From: Streptomyces sp. CC53
GTDB lineage: Bacteria > Actinomycetota > Actinomycetes > Streptomycetales > Streptomycetaceae
Direction of reading: 5' to 3'
Length of the DNA: 64,000 bases
Assembly: GCF_001865245.1 (NCBI RefSeq)
Contig: NZ_MKXB01000144.1
Coordinates: 73,983-137,982 of the forward strand
The notes below the pieces were generated by a model. That model ran no database searches. It had not been told where the DNA came from and worked only from the letters and a program-made list of their open reading frames with translations. The first letter of the stretch is position 1; each line of letters starts with the position of its first letter. The translations under genes were made by a program, and so were the position numbers. Below, piece after piece: positions 1 to 7,951 of this stretch.

Positions 1-1
1 A

Positions 2-214
2 TTCGTGCGGGTGGCGTTCCAGCGGGTCCCTGAGGGCAAGTTCGCGAAGAACCGGCTGCACCTGGACCTGGCCGCCGGGGACGTGGAGGCCGCCGCGTCC
101 GAGGCGGTGCGGCGCGGTGCGGAACGGGTCGGCGGCGTCGTCGGCGACGAGCAGGGGCCGTTCCAGGTGCTCCGCGACCCGGAGGGCAACGAGTTCTGCT
201 TCGTGGGCGGCTGA
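2..214 (+). CDS. VOC (glyoxalase-like) family protein, C-terminal part
   Basis: The reading frame is open from the left window edge, so this is the 3' end of a gene that starts outside. The visible 70 residues carry the end of a vicinal-oxygen-chelate fold: the 'NRLHLDL' strand with a candidate metal-binding His, and the closing 'LRDPEGNEFCFV' stretch with the DPEGNEF signature of glyoxalase/bleomycin-resistance-like proteins. Substrate cannot be told. The frame ends in TGA at 212-214. The family call is firm; the function is open. Confidence 0.85.
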   Translation, partial: FVRVAFQRVPEGKFAKNRLHLDLAAGDVEAAASEAVRRGAERVGGVVGDEQGPFQVLRDPEGNEFCFVGG

Positions 215-292
215 CCGCACGCCGGCGGGGAGGACACGGCGCACAATCCGGGTATCGCCCGTGTAGCCGCCGTGTCTCCCGAGGAGGTCGCG

Positions 293-976
293 ATGACGGA
301 CCGCAGGACCAGGGCCGCCCGCACCCGCGGGCCCGTCCACCATCCGCTGTTCGCCCGGTTCTACGCGCGCGTGAGCGTGCTCGGCGAGACGAAGGCCGGG
401 ATCGGCGCACACCGCAGGGAGCTGCTGGACGGTCTGGCGGGCCGGGTCGTCGAGGTCGGCGCGGGCAACGGCCTGAACTTCGCCCACTATCCGTCGGCCG
501 TCTCCGAGGTCGTCGCCGTGGAGCCGGAGCCGGTGCTGCGCCGGATGGCCGTGGAGGCGGGGCTGCGGGCGGACGTACTGGTGGACGTGGTGCCGGGGGT
601 GGCGGAGGCGCTCCCGCTGAAGAGCGAGGCGTTCGACGGGGCCGTTCTGTCCTTGGTGCTGTGCAGCGTGCGGGACGTGCGGCGGTCCCTCAGCGAGGTG
701 CGGCGGGTACTGCGCCCGGGCGGGGAACTGCGGTTCTACGAGCACGGCAGGGCTCCGGGACGGGCCCTGGCGACGGCTCAGCGGGTGCTGGACGCCACGG
801 TGTGGCCGCGCCTGCTCGGCGGGTGCCACACCGCCCGCGATCCGCTGGCGGCCGTCGAGGCGGCCGGGTTCGAGGTGGTGACCTACCGTCGGCTGCGGGT
901 GCCCGGGCAGGGCGCGCTGCTGCCGACGTCGCCGCACGTACTGGGCGTGGCGCGGCGCCCGCTGTCCGACGGCTGA
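293..976 (+). CDS. class I SAM-dependent methyltransferase
   Basis: This 227-residue protein contains the SAM-binding motif I 'VVEVGAGNGLNFAHYP' near residue 50, an acidic motif II 'VVAVEPEP', and a post-motif region 'LVLCSVRDVRRSLSEVRRVLRPGGELRFYEHG' typical of the Methyltransf_11 / UbiE-like group. I chose the ATG at 293 because GAGGAGG at 281-287 precedes it at good spacing; a GTG at 272 in the same frame lies upstream of that ribosome binding site. The acceptor substrate is unknown; small lipids or quinone-like molecules are common in this group. It lies 78 bases before an MFS gene on the same strand. Confidence 0.88.
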   Translation: MTDRRTRAARTRGPVHHPLFARFYARVSVLGETKAGIGAHRRELLDGLAGRVVEVGAGNGLNFAHYPSAVSEVVAVEPEPVLRRMAVEAGLRADVLVDVVPGVAEALPLKSEAFDGAVLSLVLCSVRDVRRSLSEVRRVLRPGGELRFYEHGRAPGRALATAQRVLDATVWPRLLGGCHTARDPLAAVEAAGFEVVTYRRLRVPGQGALLPTSPHVLGVARRPLSDG

Positions 977-1054
977 CCGCCGCCCGGAGCCCTCCGGCCG
1001 CCGGACCGGTGATGAGTGCTGCCTACAATCGGGCATGGATGCGCGGAGGATACG

Positions 1055-2350
1055 TTGACGTCGCCCGCTGCCCGCCTCGACGCGGGGAAGGACCTGCCGG
1101 GGAGGGCCGCGGCCGCCCAGCGCCGGGTGCTGGCCGTGCTCGTCGCGGCGCAGGTGCTCAGCGGCGCCGGCCTGGCAGCCGGTATCACGGTGGGGGCGCT
1201 GCTGGCGCAGGAGATGCTGGACTCGACGCGCCTGTCGGGGGTGCCGAGCGGCCTGTTCACGGCGGGCTCCGCGGTGGCCGCGGTTCTCGTGGGGCGGGTG
1301 TCGCAGCGCCACGGGAGGCGGCCGGGGCTCGCCGCCGGGTACGCAGCGGGCGCCGTGGGCAGCGCCGGAGTCATCGCGGCCGCCGTGGCGGACAGCGCCC
1401 CGCTGCTGTTCCTCTCCCTGTTCGTGTACGGCGCGGGCTCCGCCACGAACCTCCAGGCCCGGTACGCCGGGGCGGACCTGGCGGACTCCCGGCACCGGGG
1501 CCGGGCCGTGAGCACCGTGCTGGTCGCCACGACGCTGGGCGGGGTGGTCGGCCCGAATCTGGCGGCTCCCACGGGGGCCGTGGCGCAGGCCCTGGGCCTG
1601 CCCCGGCTCGCGGGCCCGTTCCTGCTGGCGGGCGCCGCGTACGCCGCGGGGGCGCTGTTCCTCGCGGTGTGGCTGCGGCCCGACCCCCTGCTGCTCGCAC
1701 GCGAGATCGCGGCGTCCCCGAAGGAACCGGAAGGGCCCGCCGAGGGCGCCGCCGACCCGCCGGACACGGTCGCACCGCCCCGCCACGGCCTGCCCCTCGG
1801 GGCAGGGATCATGGGCCTGGCCCAGCTCGTCATGGTGGCGATCATGACGATGACGCCGGTCCACATGCACGCCCACGGGCACACCACCGCGGCCTCCGGC
1901 CTGGTGATCTCCCTTCATGTGGCGGCGATGTTCCTGCCGTCGCCGCTGACCGGGTGGCTCGTCGACCGGGTGGGCCGGCTGTGGACGGCGTGCGCGTCCG
2001 GGGTGGTCCTGCTGGCTGCGGGGCTGCTGGCGGCGAGCGCCCCGCCGACCTCGCTGCCGTTGCTGGCGGTTGCCCTGGTGCTGCTGGGGCTCGGCTGGAA
2101 CCTGGGGCTCATCAGCGGCACGGCACTCATCACGGACAGCGCGGCCCTGGCGACCCGGGCCCGTACGCAGGGCATGGTCGACGTGGCCATCGCGGTCTCC
2201 GGGGCGGTGGGCGGCATGGCGTCCGGGTTCGTCGTGGCGGACGCCGGCTATCCGGTGCTGGCGGCGGTCGGCGGGGCACTGGCCCTGACGCTGCTCCCCG
2301 CGGTCGCCCTCGCTGGCCGGGCCCGCAGCGCGCCGCACGGTCGGGCCTGA
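1055..2350 (+). CDS. MFS transporter
   Basis: This is a 431-residue integral membrane protein with about twelve hydrophobic segments, a basic loop 'GRVSQRHGRRPGLAAGY' of the kind found between helices 2 and 3 of major facilitator exporters, and a second-half equivalent 'GWLVDRVGRLWTACAS'. It probably exports a small hydrophobic compound by proton antiport at the cytoplasmic membrane. TTG at 1055 is the likely start, with GGAGGA at 1045-1050; the GTG at 1016 has no good ribosome binding site. A TACAAT hexamer at 1024-1029 could be a -10 element. The central loop (about residues 218-240) is Pro/Glu rich. Substrate unknown. Confidence 0.88.
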   Translation: MTSPAARLDAGKDLPGRAAAAQRRVLAVLVAAQVLSGAGLAAGITVGALLAQEMLDSTRLSGVPSGLFTAGSAVAAVLVGRVSQRHGRRPGLAAGYAAGAVGSAGVIAAAVADSAPLLFLSLFVYGAGSATNLQARYAGADLADSRHRGRAVSTVLVATTLGGVVGPNLAAPTGAVAQALGLPRLAGPFLLAGAAYAAGALFLAVWLRPDPLLLAREIAASPKEPEGPAEGAADPPDTVAPPRHGLPLGAGIMGLAQLVMVAIMTMTPVHMHAHGHTTAASGLVISLHVAAMFLPSPLTGWLVDRVGRLWTACASGVVLLAAGLLAASAPPTSLPLLAVALVLLGLGWNLGLISGTALITDSAALATRARTQGMVDVAIAVSGAVGGMASGFVVADAGYPVLAAVGGALALTLLPAVALAGRARSAPHGRA

Positions 2351-2407
2351 AGCCCGGGACACGCAGCAGCGCGACGGACGGGCGGACGCGAGGCTCATGC
2401 GCGGCGA

Positions 2408-2722
2408 CTGCCGTGCGGGCCGGGGACGTGCACACGACGGCTCCGTGCGGGCCCGGGGCCGAAGCGCGGGGACGCCCACGGAGCTGCCCACTCCGCAAGC
2501 GGGAACAGGGTGCCGGGCCGGACGCGCAGCCGCCAACCGGACGAGGCGCCCCGCTGCGGCTGCCGTACGGGCGAGGGACATGCACGCGACACTGCCGTGC
2601 GGGCCCGGGGCCGAAGCGCAGGCCACCCGCGCGGCTGCCCACGGGGCGGACAGGCTCAGAGTGCAGGCCCCGACGCGCGGCCGCCAACAGAACGAGGCGC
2701 CCCGCTGCCTCTGCCGTGCGGG
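2408..2722. repeat. degenerate 152-bp tandem repeat, about two copies
   Basis: The 500-base gap behind the MFS gene contains a long imperfect tandem repeat. The block CTGCCGTGCGGGC at 2408 recurs as CTGCCGTACGGGC at 2560 and CTGCCGTGCGGGC at 2711, and the longer block starting CGTGCGGGCCCGGGGCCGAA occurs at 2444 and 2596, always about 152 bases apart. ORFs run through it in several frames but none resembles a protein. It looks like duplicated non-coding DNA. Confidence 0.7.
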
Positions 2723-2852
2723 CGAGAGCGGATGCGTGGCTCGGCGACGCGTGGCTCGGGGTGGGGCGGGCTCGCAGGAGTTCGGCCGCCGTACGGGCCT
2801 GTGTCGCCGACGCGCGCGGGCCGCCGCCTCACCGGCCCCGTACGCCCGTTCC

Positions 2853-3185
2853 TCACCGGCTCCGGCGCTCGGCCGCCGCGTGCCACCAGCCGGGCGGTGA
2901 GGGCCCGTCGACGCGGGCCGTGGGCTGGTCGGGGTGGAGTCCGAGGCGCCACAGCGCCTCGGGCAGGATCCGTACGTCCCACCAGCCGCGCCAATGGCCG
3001 TCGGCCCCGGGCGCGCAGGCCAGCCCGAAGGACACCTCGTCGTAGGGGAAGGGCATCCAGTCGATCCCGCGTTCCCGCAGTCAAGCCCTCAGGGCGGCGC
3101 GCGGGCCGCGGGCGCCGGGGGCGTTCTCGTGGCGGAGGACGGTGATCCAGTCGGCGTGCGGGTCGCGGTACGGGGAGGTGGCCAT
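2853..3185 (-). pseudogene. small hypothetical protein gene interrupted by an in-frame TGA
   Basis: Reading from the ATG at 3185, a 110-codon frame (start MATSPYRDPHADWITVLRHE) runs to the stop at 2853 but is cut by a single TGA at 3083-3081, after codon 34. The part behind the stop (LRERGIDWMPFPYDEVSFG and on) continues in the same frame as if the gene were whole, so a CGA arginine codon changed by one C-to-T transition is the simplest history. Without the stop the product would be a soluble Trp-rich protein of unknown function. A shorter protein from the ATG at 3056 could still be made. Confidence 0.6.
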
Positions 3186-3250
3186 GACGTCATGATGCCG
3201 CAGCGGCCGGCGGTGCGCGCCGGCGGCTCCGCGGGGTGCCTGAGGAGTGG

Positions 3251-3282
3251 GCGGGCGGCCCGCGCCGGCGTGGGCCGCCCGC
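3251..3282 (-). terminator. hairpin terminator behind the toxin-antitoxin pair
   Basis: Perfect 11-bp arms GCGGGCGGCCC (3251-3261) and GGGCCGCCCGC (3272-3282) enclose a 10-base loop, about 10 bases behind the stop of the gene ending at 3293. There is no U-run, as is usual in Streptomyces terminators. Confidence 0.6.
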
Positions 3283-3292
3283 GCCCGGTGGG

Positions 3293-3664
3293 CTACAGGG
3301 TCCAGCGCTTCAGTTCCGTGGCGATGGCCCGCACGTCGGCACGGCCGCTCTTGACGAGCCGTGCCAGGTCGCGGACGCGCTCCGGTGACGTGGCCACGCG
3401 GAGTCCGGACGCGACGAGGTAGCCGTGCGCGACGGCGCAGGCGAACAGCGCGTTGGAGTGTTCGAGCGCCGGGACGTGCAGGAGCAGTTGGAGCAGGGCG
3501 GCGGCGCGAGTGTGGGGCTGGTCGTAGACCGCGATGTCGAAGATCTTGGCGTCGTGGCGGCTGACGGCTGCGACCAGGGCGCCCCAGTCGGCGACCTGCG
3601 GGTCACCGGGCGTCTTCTGCTCCGCGACCATGAGCAGCCAGGCGAGGTCGATGGTCGGGTTCAT
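3293..3664 (-). CDS. Fic/Doc-like toxin component with degenerate Fic motif
   Basis: This 123-residue protein resembles the Streptomyces proteins annotated as toxin component of Fic-type toxin-antitoxin systems: an N-terminal 'TIDLAWLLMVAEQ', then 'IFDIAVYDQPHTRAAALLQLLLHVPALEHSNALFACAVAHGYLVASG'. In Doc and Fic proteins the corresponding loop reads HPFxDGN(K/G)R; here the His is kept (LHVP) but the GNK/GNGR part is replaced by EHSNAL, so AMP- or phosphate-transfer by the classic mechanism is doubtful. The partner gene at 3741-3992 lies 76 bases upstream on the same strand. The start ATG at 3664 has no clear ribosome binding site. Family call from memory of close relatives; activity unknown. 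Confidence 0.65.
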   Translation of the reverse strand: MNPTIDLAWLLMVAEQKTPGDPQVADWGALVAAVSRHDAKIFDIAVYDQPHTRAAALLQLLLHVPALEHSNALFACAVAHGYLVASGLRVATSPERVRDLARLVKSGRADVRAIATELKRWTL

Positions 3665-3740
3665 GCGGGTCGGCCGCGCTCCGGGGCGGAGGCCGCGGGC
3701 CGGGGCGTCCCCGTCCCCGGCCGGGGCGGCGGTGCGGCCG

Positions 3741-3992
3741 TCACCGGCCGGCCTCGGGGCGGGGCGCGGGCCCCCGGCTCGTGTCGCCGTGGAACTCCTC
3801 GGCGAACACCGCCTCGTACTGCTTCATGAAATCGGCTGCCGCCTCCACGAAGGTGCGGCCGGTCTCGCCGACGTCGCGGCGGACGAGTTCCTCGATGTAC
3901 CGGTTCACACTGACCCCCCGCTGCTGTGCCATCCGGCGGGCGGCCTCGGCCGTGGCCTCGTCCACCCGTACGTTCAGCTGAGTCTTCGCCAT
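3741..3992 (-). CDS. ribbon-helix-helix antitoxin-like protein
   Basis: The 83-residue product starts 'MAKTQLNVRVDEATAEAARRMAQQRGVSVNRYIEEL', a textbook Arc/MetJ ribbon-helix-helix: one beta strand (residues 3-10) and two helices, followed by a variable tail that would bind the toxin. A GGAGGG ribosome binding site sits directly before the ATG at 3992. It heads a two-gene operon with the Fic-like gene, and a perfect palindrome at 4001-4020 directly upstream is the expected autoregulatory operator. Role inferred: neutralises the toxin and represses the operon. Confidence 0.8.
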   Translation of the reverse strand: MAKTQLNVRVDEATAEAARRMAQQRGVSVNRYIEELVRRDVGETGRTFVEAAADFMKQYEAVFAEEFHGDTSRGPAPRPEAGR

Positions 3993-4000
3993 CCCTCCAC

Positions 4001-4020
4001 GCTAGCGCCGATGCGCTAGC
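4001..4020. promoter_or_regulatory. perfect palindrome, probable RHH operator
   Basis: GCTAGCGC-CGAT-GCGCTAGC is a perfect inverted repeat with 8-bp arms, located 8 bases upstream of the ribbon-helix-helix gene start (minus strand) and 67 bases before the divergent GNAT gene. Arc/MetJ-type antitoxins normally bind such sites as paired dimers. Confidence 0.7.
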
Positions 4021-4087
4021 AGAACAAGGGTGAGGGTGCTGCGGAAACCCGGTCGACGGGACGCCCCGGCGGTGCTGGGATACGACC

Positions 4088-4525
4088 GTGAATGATCTCC
4101 GACTGCGTATACGGGCAGCCGCACCCGAGGACCTGGACCGCGTCCTGGCGTTCTGGCGGACGGCTGCCGAGGGCACGAGCATCAGCGACGACCGCGACGG
4201 CGTCGGCAGGCTGCTGGCCCGCGACCCGGAGGCACTCCTGCTGGCGGAGGAATCCGGCGACGGCACCCTGCTGGGCACGGTGATCGCCGGGTTCGACGGC
4301 TGGCGGTGCCACCTGTACCGGCTCGCAGTGCACCCCGACCTGCGGCGTCGCGGCATCGGGACCGCCCTGCTCACGGCCGCCGAGGAACGGTTCGTCCGGC
4401 TCGGCGGCCGCCGCGGGGACGCGATGGTCCTGGACGGCAACGAACGGGCGCACCACGCGTGGCGCGCGGCGGGGTACACGCGGCAGCACGAGTGGAGCCG
4501 CTGGGTCAGACCGCTGACGGACTGA
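4088..4525 (+). CDS. GNAT family N-acetyltransferase
   Basis: This 145-residue single-domain protein has the GNAT core: 'RIRAAAPEDLDRVLAFW' at the N-terminus, strand 4 'HLYRLAVHPDLRRRGIGTALL' with the R/Q-x-x-G-x-G acetyl-CoA loop (RRRGIG) near residue 90, and 'LDGNERAHHAWRAAGYTR' near the C-terminus. It transfers an acetyl group from acetyl-CoA to an amine that cannot be told from sequence. GTG at 4088 is the start. It is divergent from the toxin-antitoxin operon and shares its palindromic control region. Confidence 0.88.
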   Translation: MNDLRLRIRAAAPEDLDRVLAFWRTAAEGTSISDDRDGVGRLLARDPEALLLAEESGDGTLLGTVIAGFDGWRCHLYRLAVHPDLRRRGIGTALLTAAEERFVRLGGRRGDAMVLDGNERAHHAWRAAGYTRQHEWSRWVRPLTD

Positions 4526-4598
4526 CCGGCGGCCGACCGGTCGGCCGTCGGCTGGTCGGGGCCGCGCTCCTGACCGATCATGGGACGGAGGTGAACCG

Positions 4599-5996
4599 AT
4601 GACGGAAGTGCTGCTGCTGCTCGTGGCGCTGCTGCTCGCCCTGGCGTGCGGCGGGTTCGTCGCGGCCGAGTTCTCCCTCACCACGGTGGAGCGCGGCGCC
4701 CTGGAGGCGGCCGCCGAGCGCGGTGAGCGGGGAGCGCTCGGCGCGCTCAAGGCCGTGCGCTCGCTGACGTTCCAGCTGTCGGGGGCGCAGCTCGGCATCA
4801 CCGTCACCAACCTGGTCGTCGGCATGCTGGCGGAGCCGTCCGTCGCGCGGCTGCTGAGCGGTCCGATCCGCGGCCTCGGGCTGTCGGCGACCGCGGCGTC
4901 GTCGCTGGCCCTGGTGGTCGGCACGGCGCTGTCGACCGTCGTACTGATGGTGGTCGGCGAGCTCGTGCCGAAGAACTGGGCCATCTCGTCACCGCTCGCC
5001 GTCGCCAAGGTGGTGGGCACGCCGCAGCGGCTCTTCAGCACCGCGTTCAAGCCGCTGATCAGCCATCTCAACAACACCGCCAACCACACGGTCCGCAGGA
5101 TGGGCCTGGAGCCCGCGGAGGAGCTCGCGTCCGCGCGCAGCCCTCAGGAGCTCGTGGCGCTCGCCCGGCACTCGGCCAGGGAGGGCGCGCTGGAGGCGGA
5201 CACGGCGGAGCTGTTCGTCCGCACGCTCAACCTGGCGGAGCTCACCGCGGAGAACGTGATGACCCCGCGGGTGCAGGTGACCGCGCTGGAGGCACAGGCC
5301 ACCGCCGAGGATGTCGCCAACGCCACGCGGGCGACCGGCCTGTCCCGCTTCCCCGTGTACCGCGGCAGCCTCGACACGGTCATCGGCACGGCCCACATCA
5401 AGGACGTCCTGGCGATCCCGGCCGAACGGCGCCCCCGCACACCGGTCGTCGACCTGCTGCAGGAGCCGGTACTGGTGCCCGAGACGCTGACGGTGGACCG
5501 TCTGCTCGACCGGCTGTACGGCAGGGCACCGATGGCCGTCGTCATCGACGAGTACGGCGGCACGGCAGGCGTCGTGACGATCGAGGACATCGTGGAGGAG
5601 GTCGTGGGCGAGGTCCGCGACGAGCACGACCCGCACGAGACGCCCGACCTGGTGCGCGCGGGCGTGGACGCCGACGGACGGGCCCTGTGGTCGGCCGACG
5701 GCTCGGCCCGCGCGGACCAGTTGCGGTCCATCGGGATGCGCATGCCGAACGGACCGTACGAGACCCTGGCGGGGATGGTCGCGACGGCACTGGGACGGAT
5801 CCCGGTCGCGGGGGACGGTGTCGAGGTCGCCGGCTGGCGGCTGGACGTCGTGGACGCCACCGGCCACCGCGCCGCGCGGATTACGCTGCACGCCCCGGCA
5901 CCGGGCCCCGGCGGCAGACTCGGCGGCGGCGACCGCGACGACGGCGCGGAGGCCGGGGACGCCCACGGGGACGACGGCGGGGAGGTGGCGCCGTGA
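4599..5996 (+). CDS. hemolysin/CNNM family membrane protein with CBS pair and CorC_HlyC domain
   Basis: 465 residues: an N-terminal DUF21/CNNM membrane domain (about 1-190, several hydrophobic helices, 'GGFVAAEFSLTTVERG'), a CBS pair (about 210-330, 'ENVMTPRVQVTALEAQ' and 'VVIDEYGGTAGVVTIEDIVEEVVGE'), and a C-terminal CorC_HlyC domain (about 345-430) before an acidic Gly-rich tail. Members are linked to magnesium or cobalt homeostasis; the hemolysin name is historical. GGAGGTGA precedes the ATG. It overlaps the next gene, a paralogue, by 4 bases (GTGA), so the two are translationally coupled and may form a heteromeric membrane complex. Confidence 0.92.
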   Translation: MTEVLLLLVALLLALACGGFVAAEFSLTTVERGALEAAAERGERGALGALKAVRSLTFQLSGAQLGITVTNLVVGMLAEPSVARLLSGPIRGLGLSATAASSLALVVGTALSTVVLMVVGELVPKNWAISSPLAVAKVVGTPQRLFSTAFKPLISHLNNTANHTVRRMGLEPAEELASARSPQELVALARHSAREGALEADTAELFVRTLNLAELTAENVMTPRVQVTALEAQATAEDVANATRATGLSRFPVYRGSLDTVIGTAHIKDVLAIPAERRPRTPVVDLLQEPVLVPETLTVDRLLDRLYGRAPMAVVIDEYGGTAGVVTIEDIVEEVVGEVRDEHDPHETPDLVRAGVDADGRALWSADGSARADQLRSIGMRMPNGPYETLAGMVATALGRIPVAGDGVEVAGWRLDVVDATGHRAARITLHAPAPGPGGRLGGGDRDDGAEAGDAHGDDGGEVAP

Positions 5997-7015
5997 CCGC
6001 GGTCCAGCTGCTGATCGGCTTCCTGACGCTGGTGCTGAACGCGTTCTTCGTCGGCGCCGAGTTCGCCCTCATCTCGGTGCGGCGCAGCCAGATCGAACCG
6101 CAGGCCGAGGCGGGGAACCGGCGGGCCCCCAGCGTCCTGTGGGGCCTGGAGCACGTGTCGGCGCTGCTGGCGGCCGCGCAGCTCGGCATCACGCTGTCGA
6201 CGCTGGTGCTCGGCATCGTCGCGGAGCCGGCCATCGCGCACCTGCTGGAGCCGCTCTTCGAGGCGCTCGGCGTGCCGCACGGGCTGGTGCACCCCATCGC
6301 GTTCGTGATCGCCCTGACCGTGGCGACGTACCTGCACATGCTGCTGGGCGAGATGATCCCGAAGAACGTCGCCCTGGCCGAACCGGTCCGCACGGCGCTG
6401 CTGCTGGGGCCTCCGCTGGTGGCGGTCGCCCGCACTCTCCGCCCGGTCATCTTCACGGTCAACGCGTTCGCCAACGGACTGCTGCGGCTGCTGCGGGTGG
6501 AGACCAGGGACGCGGTCACGGCGACCTTCTCCGACGACGAGCTGGCCCGGATGGTGACCGACGCCGGGGACGCCGGACTGCTGGACGACCGGGCCGCGGA
6601 GCGCCTGCACGACGCGTTGGAGCTGGGCCGCCGACCGGTGCGGGACGTGGTGATGCCCGTGGAGCGGGTGGTGTACGCGCAGCGGGGCGTCTCGGCGGCG
6701 GACCTGGAGGGGCTGTCGGCGCGGTCGGGGTTCTCCCGCTTCCCCGTGGTCGACCCGCATCGCCGCATCCTCGGCTACCTGCACGTGAAGGACGCGCTGG
6801 ACATCGTGCCCCGGGAGCTGCCGCTGCCGGACGCCGCGCTGCGGCCGATCGCCAGGGTGCGGGCGGCGACCCCGCTGGACGACGTGCTGACGGCCATGCG
6901 CCGCAGCCGCACGCACCTGGCGGCCGTGCTCGACGACGACGGGCGGATGGCGGGCCTGGTCACGATGGAGGACGTCCTGCGGGAACTGGTCGGCGGCCGC
7001 CCCCCGGCGGAGTGA
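5993..7015 (+). CDS. hemolysin/CNNM family membrane protein, short paralogue
   Basis: 340 residues starting at the GTG that overlaps the stop of the upstream paralogue. It has the DUF21 membrane domain ('NAFFVGAEFALISVRRSQIEPQ', 'LGEMIPKNVAL') and a CBS pair ('VRDVVMPVERVVYAQRG', 'AAVLDDDGRMAGLVTMEDVLRELVG'), but stops directly behind the CBS domains and so lacks the CorC_HlyC domain of its partner. The tandem arrangement of one long and one short CNNM protein is usual in actinobacteria and suggests a joint complex. GGAGG lies just before the start. Confidence 0.92.
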   Translation: MTAVQLLIGFLTLVLNAFFVGAEFALISVRRSQIEPQAEAGNRRAPSVLWGLEHVSALLAAAQLGITLSTLVLGIVAEPAIAHLLEPLFEALGVPHGLVHPIAFVIALTVATYLHMLLGEMIPKNVALAEPVRTALLLGPPLVAVARTLRPVIFTVNAFANGLLRLLRVETRDAVTATFSDDELARMVTDAGDAGLLDDRAAERLHDALELGRRPVRDVVMPVERVVYAQRGVSAADLEGLSARSGFSRFPVVDPHRRILGYLHVKDALDIVPRELPLPDAALRPIARVRAATPLDDVLTAMRRSRTHLAAVLDDDGRMAGLVTMEDVLRELVGGRPPAE

Positions 7016-7037
7016 CGTCCCCGGCCGGACACCCGAC

Positions 7038-7054
7038 ATACCGCACGGTATGAT
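7038..7054 (+). promoter_or_regulatory. operator palindrome overlapping a -10 box
   Basis: ATACCG-CA-CGGTAT (7038-7051) is a perfect inverted repeat that overlaps TATGAT (7049-7054), a good -10 hexamer placed so that transcription would begin only a few bases before the ATG at 7064. A repressor bound here would block the SGNH hydrolase gene. No dedicated regulator gene is adjacent. Confidence 0.5.
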
Positions 7055-7063
7055 CGCTGGGCC

Positions 7064-7843
7064 ATGAAGACCACTGCCACCTACACGAGTTTCGTCGCGG
7101 TCGGCGACAGCTTCACCGAGGGCATGTCCGACCTGCTGCCGGACGGCACCTACCGGGGCTGGGCCGATCTGCTGGCGGCCCGCCTCGCCGCACGCTCCCC
7201 CGACTTCCGGTACGCCAACCTCGCCGTGCGCGGCAAGCTGATCGGACAGATCGTCGACGAGCAGGTGGCTCCCGCCGCCACGATGCGCGCCGACGTGGTG
7301 ACGCTCGTGGGCGGCCTCAACGACACCTTGCGACCCTCGTGCGACATGGGGCGGGTGCGGGCCCTGCTGGAGGAGGCGGTGGAGCGCCTCGCGCCGTCGT
7401 GCGGCCGACTCGTCCTGATGCGCAGCCCCGGCCGCCGCGGCCCGGTCATGGAGCGCTTCCGGCCCCGGATGGAGGCACTCTTCTCGCACATCGACGAGCT
7501 CGCCGCCCGGCACGGGGCCGTGGTCGTCGACCTGTACGGCGCCGAGGCGCTCGGCGATCCGCGGCTGTGGGACGTGGACCGGCTCCACCTGACGGCGGAG
7601 GGCCACCGGCGGGTCGCCGAGGCGGTGTGGCAGGCGCTGGGCCTGGCGCCGGAGGAGGACTGGCGGGCGCCGCTGCCCCCGGCGCTGCGGCCGCCCTGGC
7701 TGGAGCGGAGGGTGGGCGACCTCCGGTTCGCGCGGGAACACCTGGGGCCGTGGATCGGGCGGCGGCTCACCGGCCGCTCGTCGGGGGACGGCCGCCCCGC
7801 CAAGCGCCCGGACCTGCTGCCGTACGAGGCGCCCGCGTCGTGA
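7064..7843 (+). CDS. SGNH/GDSL hydrolase
   Basis: 259 residues with all four SGNH blocks: block I 'FVAVGDSFTEGMSD' (nucleophile Ser near residue 15), the Gly of block II, block III 'GGLNDTLRP', and block V 'DVDRLHLTAEGHRRVAEAV' (catalytic Asp and His near residue 170). It is an esterase or lipase-like hydrolase acting on a small ester or carbohydrate acetyl group. There is no signal peptide, so it probably acts in the cytoplasm. A palindrome overlapping the probable -10 box suggests repression by an unlinked regulator. Confidence 0.9.
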   Translation: MKTTATYTSFVAVGDSFTEGMSDLLPDGTYRGWADLLAARLAARSPDFRYANLAVRGKLIGQIVDEQVAPAATMRADVVTLVGGLNDTLRPSCDMGRVRALLEEAVERLAPSCGRLVLMRSPGRRGPVMERFRPRMEALFSHIDELAARHGAVVVDLYGAEALGDPRLWDVDRLHLTAEGHRRVAEAVWQALGLAPEEDWRAPLPPALRPPWLERRVGDLRFAREHLGPWIGRRLTGRSSGDGRPAKRPDLLPYEAPAS

Positions 7844-7937
7844 CGGCGGCGCGGCGGGCCCGCAGGTCCGGCACGTGACGGGGCTCTCGTAGCAAGCCAC
7901 AATCAAGGGCGCCGCGCCGGCCTGCACGAACCGCCAG

Positions 7938-7943
7938 TAGAAT
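7938..7943 (+). promoter_or_regulatory. -10 element of purB
   Basis: TAGAAT at 7938-7943 matches the actinobacterial -10 consensus and ends 8 bases before the GTG at 7952, so the purB transcript may be leaderless or nearly so. No convincing -35 box lies at the right distance. Confidence 0.45.
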
Positions 7944-7951
7944 GCGGTCAC

